NCBI RefSeq assembly: GCF_009758015.1
Contig: NZ_WSEL01000009.1
Span: 1,289,501 to 1,353,500, forward strand
Direction: 5' to 3'
Source: Ramlibacter pinisoli
GTDB lineage: Bacteria; Pseudomonadota; Gammaproteobacteria; Burkholderiales; Burkholderiaceae_C
DNA: 64,000 bases
Shown here: piece after piece, positions 60,506 through 64,000 of the stretch
Layout of the letters: every line of letters begins with the position of its first letter
How positions within the stretch are numbered: position 1 is the stretch's first letter
The notes under the pieces: generated by a model
Seen by the model: the letters and a program-made list of their open reading frames with translations, nothing else
Database searches by the model: none
Told to the model about the DNA's origin: nothing
Position numbers and translations under genes: made by a program

Positions 60506-61165
60506 ATGCGATTGCTGCTGGTCGAAGACGACACCATGATCGGCGAGGCCGTGCTCGACGCCTTGCGCGCCGAGCACTACGCCGTCGATTGGGTGCGCGA
60601 CGGCGCCATGGCCGAGACCGCGCTGGCCACCGCCAGCTACGACCTGGTCCTGCTCGACCTCGGGCTACCGCGCCGCGACGGGCTGGAGGTGCTGCGCGGC
60701 CTGCGCGCCCGGCGCCTCACCACCCCGGTGCTGGTGGCCACCGCGCGCGACGCCGTCGGCGACCGCATCGCCGGCCTGGATGCCGGCGCCGATGACTACG
60801 TCGTCAAGCCCTACGACACCGACGAGCTGCTGGCCCGAATCCGGGCCCTGATCCGGCGCAGCGCCGGCCGCGGCGAACCGGTCTACAGCCACAAGGGCGT
60901 GACGCTGGATCCGGCCACGCGCGAAGCCACCGTGCACGGCGAGCCGGTCAAGCTGTCGGCGCGCGAATGGGCCGTGCTCGAGCCCATGCTTGCGCGGCCC
61001 GGCGCGGTGTTCTCGCGCGCCCAGCTGGAAGAGAAGCTGTACGGGTGGAAGGACGACGTGAGCAGCAACGCCGTCGAGGTCTACGTGCACGGCCTGCGCA
61101 AGAAGCTGGGTGCCGACCTGATCGAGACCGTGCGCGGGCTGGGCTACGTGGTGCCGCGCCGATGA
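60506..61165 (+). CDS. OmpR-family response regulator (QseB/PmrA-like)
   Basis: The 219-residue protein has a receiver domain (LLVEDDTMIGE, phospho-acceptor Asp in LVLLDLGLPRRDG, Lys in VVKPYDTDE) and an OmpR winged helix (LSAREWAVLEPMLARPGAVF, then VEVYVHGLRKKLG). The sequence is in the QseB/PmrA/TctD group. Its stop overlaps the kinase ATG as ATGA. A PmrA-type box lies 25 to 42 bases before ATG 60506, so it probably regulates itself. Confidence 0.9.
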   Translation: MRLLLVEDDTMIGEAVLDALRAEHYAVDWVRDGAMAETALATASYDLVLLDLGLPRRDGLEVLRGLRARRLTTPVLVATARDAVGDRIAGLDAGADDYVVKPYDTDELLARIRALIRRSAGRGEPVYSHKGVTLDPATREATVHGEPVKLSAREWAVLEPMLARPGAVFSRAQLEEKLYGWKDDVSSNAVEVYVHGLRKKLGADLIETVRGLGYVVPRR

Positions 61166-62472
61166 GCGTCGCGCTGCGGCCCGCCCCCTCGCTGCGGCGC
61201 CAGCTGCTCTGGCTGGTGCTGGCGGCCATCGCCCTGGTCTCGGTGCTGCAGGCCGGCACGGCCTACCGCAATGCGCTGGCGCAGGCCGATGCGATGTTCG
61301 ACGAGCACCTGCGCGAGCTGGCCCGGTCGGTCCAGTACGGCGTGCCGCTGTTCCCCGGCTCGCGGGCGCCCTCGGTCGACCTGCAGGTGCAGATCTGGAC
61401 GCCGGACGGCGTGCAGGTGTTCCGCTCGGTCGGGCCGGTGCTGCCGGCGCAGGCGCTGCTGGGCTTTTCCGACATCGAGGTCGAGGGCACCCACTACCGC
61501 GTCTACGCGCTGCAGACGCCCGAACACACCATCCAGGTGGCGCAGAACCGCGACGCACGCCAGGCCGTGGCACGCGGCCTGGCCTGGCGCGCGGTGCTGC
61601 CGGTGGCGCTGCTCACGCCGCTGCTGATGGCGGCCGTCTGGTGGTTGATCAACCAGGCGCTGTCGCCGGTGGAACGCATGCGCCGCCAGGTCGCCGCGCG
61701 GCCGGCCGACGACCTGTCGGCCCTGCCCGAGGCCGGCCTGCCGGAGGAGGTGCTGCCGCTGGTGCGCGAGCTGAACCTGCTGTTCGAGCGGGTGCGGGGC
61801 GCCTTCGACGCCCAGCGCCACTTCGTCGCCGACGCCGCGCACGAACTGCGCTCGCCGCTGGCGGCGCTCAAGCTGCAGGCGCAGGCGGTGCGGCGCGGCG
61901 CCGACGACGCCAGCCGCGACGCCGCCGTGCAGCGGCTGGAGAGCGGCATCGAGCGCTCGATCCGGCTGGTGACCCAGATGCTGGTGCTGGCGCGCGCCGA
62001 GGCCGACGCGCCGGGCGACGCCCGGCCGGTGGAACTGCAGCAGCTGGCGCGCGAGGCCGTCGCCGAGGTGCTGCCGCAGGCCCACGAGCGCCGCATCGAC
62101 GTCGGCCTGGCCACCGAACGCGAGGCGCAGGTGCGCGGCCGCCACGATGCGCTGCTGGTGCTGCTGCGCAACCTGCTGGAGAACGCGGTCAAGTACGCGC
62201 CCGAGGGCGGCCGGGTCGACATCGCCATCGAACCCGCGGCCGGCGGCGGCGTCGCGCTGGTGGTCGAGGACAACGGGCCCGGCATCGCCGAGGCGGAGCG
62301 CGCCCGCGTGTTCGACCGCTTCTACCGCACCCCCGACGCCACCGGCCCCGGCAGCGGCCTGGGCCTGGCCATCGTGCGGACGGTGGCGGAACGCCACGGC
62401 GCCACGGTGGACCTGGGGCGGTCCGAGCGGCTGGGGGGATTACGGGTCGAGGTGCGGTTCCCGGCCGCCTGA
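61162..62472 (+). CDS. Sensor histidine kinase (QseC-like)
   Basis: The 436-residue protein has two membrane helices (about residues 13-33 and 145-167) around a periplasmic domain of about 110 residues, then a short linker. The HisKA box FVADAAHELRSPLAALKL holds the phospho-His, and the ATP domain shows NLLENAVKYAP, VEDNGPGIAEAER and GSGLGLAIV. It phosphorylates the overlapping response regulator. The signal is unknown; the periplasmic domain resembles the 2CSK_N type of QseC/TctE kinases. Confidence 0.9.
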   Translation: MSVALRPAPSLRRQLLWLVLAAIALVSVLQAGTAYRNALAQADAMFDEHLRELARSVQYGVPLFPGSRAPSVDLQVQIWTPDGVQVFRSVGPVLPAQALLGFSDIEVEGTHYRVYALQTPEHTIQVAQNRDARQAVARGLAWRAVLPVALLTPLLMAAVWWLINQALSPVERMRRQVAARPADDLSALPEAGLPEEVLPLVRELNLLFERVRGAFDAQRHFVADAAHELRSPLAALKLQAQAVRRGADDASRDAAVQRLESGIERSIRLVTQMLVLARAEADAPGDARPVELQQLAREAVAEVLPQAHERRIDVGLATEREAQVRGRHDALLVLLRNLLENAVKYAPEGGRVDIAIEPAAGGGVALVVEDNGPGIAEAERARVFDRFYRTPDATGPGSGLGLAIVRTVAERHGATVDLGRSERLGGLRVEVRFPAA

Positions 62473-62591
62473 CGGCCGCCGTCGTCCGGCGCGGCGGCGC
62501 ACGCACGATCGACATGTCGGGCGCTCCAGGCGTCACGCCGGTCGCTCCAGGGGTCATGCCGCGTCCCAGGAGTCGTGCCGGGCGTCCCAGG

Positions 62592-62692
62592 AGTTGTCAT
62601 GCCGGGCTCGACCCGGCATCCATCTCCTGAACCCGGATCGGACACGGACCGCGAACCGGAAATGGATTGCGGGTCAAGCCCGCAATGACGAC
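62592..62692 (-). repeat. Repeat cluster 4, one inverted unit of the bipartite family
   Basis: Read on the minus strand, this is one unit of the family seen at 47905, 53966 and 55128: first palindrome (GTCATTGCGGG, CCCGCAATCC), variable centre, GGAGATGG and second palindrome (ATGCCGGG, CCCGGCATGACA). The centre of this copy is more diverged. It lies in the 62473-62891 gap between the kinase and protease genes. Short GTCATGCCGCGTC and GTCGTGCCGGG pieces precede it. Confidence 0.75.
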
Positions 62693-62774
62693 GCCCGGAA
62701 AGGATTCGCCAACGGCTTCGGCCGCAAGCACGCCCGCCCCACGGGCCGCGGCCTTCACCCCGTGAAGCTCCGCC

Positions 62775-62798
62775 CCCTCTCCCCCTCGGGGGAGAGGG
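62775..62798. repeat. Second repeat type: 11-base-arm palindrome
   Basis: CCCTCTCCCCC and GGGGGAGAGGG pair perfectly around a two-base loop. They are followed by TTGGGGTGAGGGG, the classic tail of a palindromic repeat that is very widespread in beta- and gammaproteobacteria. It stands about 30 bases before the box that I assign to the protease promoter and could also act as a barrier to upstream transcription. Confidence 0.7.
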
Positions 62799-62826
62799 TT
62801 GGGGTGAGGGGGTTCCCTGCTCGGGT

Positions 62827-62859
62827 CTTAAGCCCCCCCTAAGCACGAGACACGATATT
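62827..62859 (+). promoter_or_regulatory. PmrA/QseB-type box and -10 before the protease gene
   Basis: CTTAAG (62827-62832), five C bases, then CCTAAG (62838-62843) repeats the arrangement found before the response-regulator gene. Ten bases later GATATT (62854-62859) is a plausible -10. The sequence around is AT-richer than the rest of the gap. The simplest reading is that the neighbouring two-component system controls this protease. Confidence 0.65.
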
Positions 62860-62891
62860 CCATTTAACCCCAATCCCTCCCAGAGGACCAC

Positions 62892-64000
62892 ATGAACATC
62901 TCCCTCAAAGCCGCCCCGCTCGTCCTCGCCCTGGCCGCCGCCGGTTTCGGTGGCGCCGCGGGCAACGCGCTGCTGCAGCACCACGCCAACGCCGCCGTCC
63001 CGGCCGCCACCGCCCCTGCGGCGCCGGTCGCGCCCGTGGCCGCCGCCAACACCCTGCCCGACTTCGCCCGCATCACCGAGCGCTACGGCCCGGCCGTGGT
63101 CAACATCAGCGTCAGCGGCATGCGCAAGGCCTCGGCCGCCGACCTGGGCGACGACGACGACCCGGCCGACTTCCTGCGCCGCTTCCAGCAGGGACCGCGC
63201 GGCGGCCAGCGCAGCGTGCCGGTGGCCGGCCTGGGCTCGGGCTTCATCGTCAGCGCCGACGGCCTGGTCCTGACCAACGCGCACGTGGTGCAGGACGCCA
63301 GCGAAGTGACCGTCAAGCTCACCGACCGGCGCGAGTTCCGCGCCAAGGTGCTGGGCAGCGACGCCCGCACCGACGTGGCCGTGCTCAAGATCGACGCCAG
63401 CAACCTGCCGGTGGTACAGCTGGGCGACGTGAAGGCGCTGCGCGCCGGCGAGTGGGTGGCTGCCATCGGCTCGCCGTTCGGCTTCGAGAACACCGTCACC
63501 GCCGGCGTGGTGAGCGCCAAGGGCCGCACGCTGCCCAGCGACAGCGCGGTGCCCTTCATCCAGACCGACGTGGCCGTCAACCCCGGCAACTCGGGCGGTC
63601 CGCTGTTCAACTCGCGCGGCGAGGTGGTCGGCATCAACTCGCAGATCTACAGCCGCTCCGGCGGCTACCAGGGCGTGTCGTTCGCGATCCCGATCGATCT
63701 CGCCCAGCGGGTGCAGCAGCAGATCGTGGCGACCGGCAAGGTGCAGCACGCACGGCTGGGCGTGACGGTGCAGGAGGTGAACCAGGCGCTCGCCGACTCG
63801 TTCAAGCTCGACAAGCCCGAAGGCGCGCTGATCGCCGGCGTCGAGAAGGGCGGCCCGGCCGACAAGGCCGGCCTGAAGCCGGGCGACGTGGTGCGCACGG
63901 TCAACGGCCAGCCGGTGGTCGCCTCGGGCGACCTGCCGGCGGCGCTGGGCACCGCCAACCCGGGCGACAAGGTCAAGCTGCAGGTGCTGCGCCAGGGCCA
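62892..64000 (+). CDS. HtrA/DegP-like periplasmic serine protease, 3' end outside window
   Basis: The visible 369 residues start at ATG 62892 (CAGAGGACCAC before it) with a signal-like hydrophobic start. A trypsin-type domain follows, with His in LTNAHVVQDAS, Asp in DARTDVAVLKID and Ser in VNPGNSGGPLFNS. A first PDZ domain begins at ARLGVTVQEV, including GDVVRTVNGQPVV. A low-complexity Ala/Pro stretch separates the signal from the protease. The end is cut, so a second PDZ cannot be confirmed. It would degrade or refold periplasmic proteins under stress. Confidence 0.92.
   Translation, partial: MNISLKAAPLVLALAAAGFGGAAGNALLQHHANAAVPAATAPAAPVAPVAAANTLPDFARITERYGPAVVNISVSGMRKASAADLGDDDDPADFLRRFQQGPRGGQRSVPVAGLGSGFIVSADGLVLTNAHVVQDASEVTVKLTDRREFRAKVLGSDARTDVAVLKIDASNLPVVQLGDVKALRAGEWVAAIGSPFGFENTVTAGVVSAKGRTLPSDSAVPFIQTDVAVNPGNSGGPLFNSRGEVVGINSQIYSRSGGYQGVSFAIPIDLAQRVQQQIVATGKVQHARLGVTVQEVNQALADSFKLDKPEGALIAGVEKGGPADKAGLKPGDVVRTVNGQPVVASGDLPAALGTANPGDKVKLQVLRQG

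Overview
The window is high-GC (roughly two-thirds G+C), densely coded DNA, and its gene content points to a betaproteobacterium of the order Burkholderiales, most likely Comamonadaceae. The grounds are six tripartite-tricarboxylate (Bug/TctC-type) binding proteins, a class I polyhydroxyalkanoate synthase, an AsmA-like DUF748 protein, a psiF-repeat protein, NikR, and a terephthalate (tph) locus in the same gene order, and with nearly the same protein sizes, as in Comamonas. The genus is an inference.

Layout. 1-435: end of a lipoprotein cytochrome c. 567-4256: tartrate-dehydratase-like enolase, MmgE/PrpD protein and a Bug receptor. 4302-11976: murI, hemerythrin, a large DUF748 protein, and a divergent MFS transporter/AraC pair. 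12001-18784: a seven-gene minus-strand catabolic operon (lactonase-like amidohydrolase, aldehyde dehydrogenase, cupin, isopropylmalate/tartrate-type dehydrogenase, two Bug receptors, a GntR regulator with two winged helices). 19027-23338: membrane, TPR and small exported proteins. 23363-25552: phaC and an R-hydratase-like MaoC protein. 25752-32017: LysR, MaoC hydratase, Bug, enoyl-CoA hydratase and two overlapping CaiB/BaiF CoA-transferases. 32033-36337: small accessory genes, including four genes joined by GTGA stop/start overlaps. 36470 to about 38480: an island of visibly lower GC with two PIN-type nucleases, core-site-like repeats and a frameshifted gene. 38655-42540: TSUP permease, LysR, Bug, PdxA2. 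42544-45180: TonB receptor divergent from nikR. 45197-47854: RlmN/Cfr-family enzyme, a small Cys-rich protein, MFS. 48330-53863: tphA1-tphB-tphA3-tphA2-tphC (minus) and divergent tphR. 54211-60403: DUF4136 lipoprotein, otnC-otnK, thioesterase, lactate dehydrogenase, DASS transporter. 60506-64000: two-component system and an HtrA/DegP-like protease cut by the window end.

How the genes work together. The window is a patchwork of organic-acid uptake and catabolism modules. Each tends to carry a Bug receptor next to its enzymes and a dedicated regulator, yet no TctA/TctB membrane partner is present, so the receptors must share transporters encoded elsewhere. The tph module would oxidise terephthalate to protocatechuate. 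The CoA-transferase/hydratase module would activate and hydrate an unknown acid. The otnK/otnC pair would degrade a four-carbon sugar acid.

Three structural signals stand out. Matching CTTAAG-N5-CTTAAG-type boxes lie in front of both the two-component operon and the protease gene. A bipartite palindromic repeat family occupies four intergenic gaps and brackets the tph locus. The low-GC island contains a PIN gene framed by 12-bp inverted repeats that resemble integron cassette ends.
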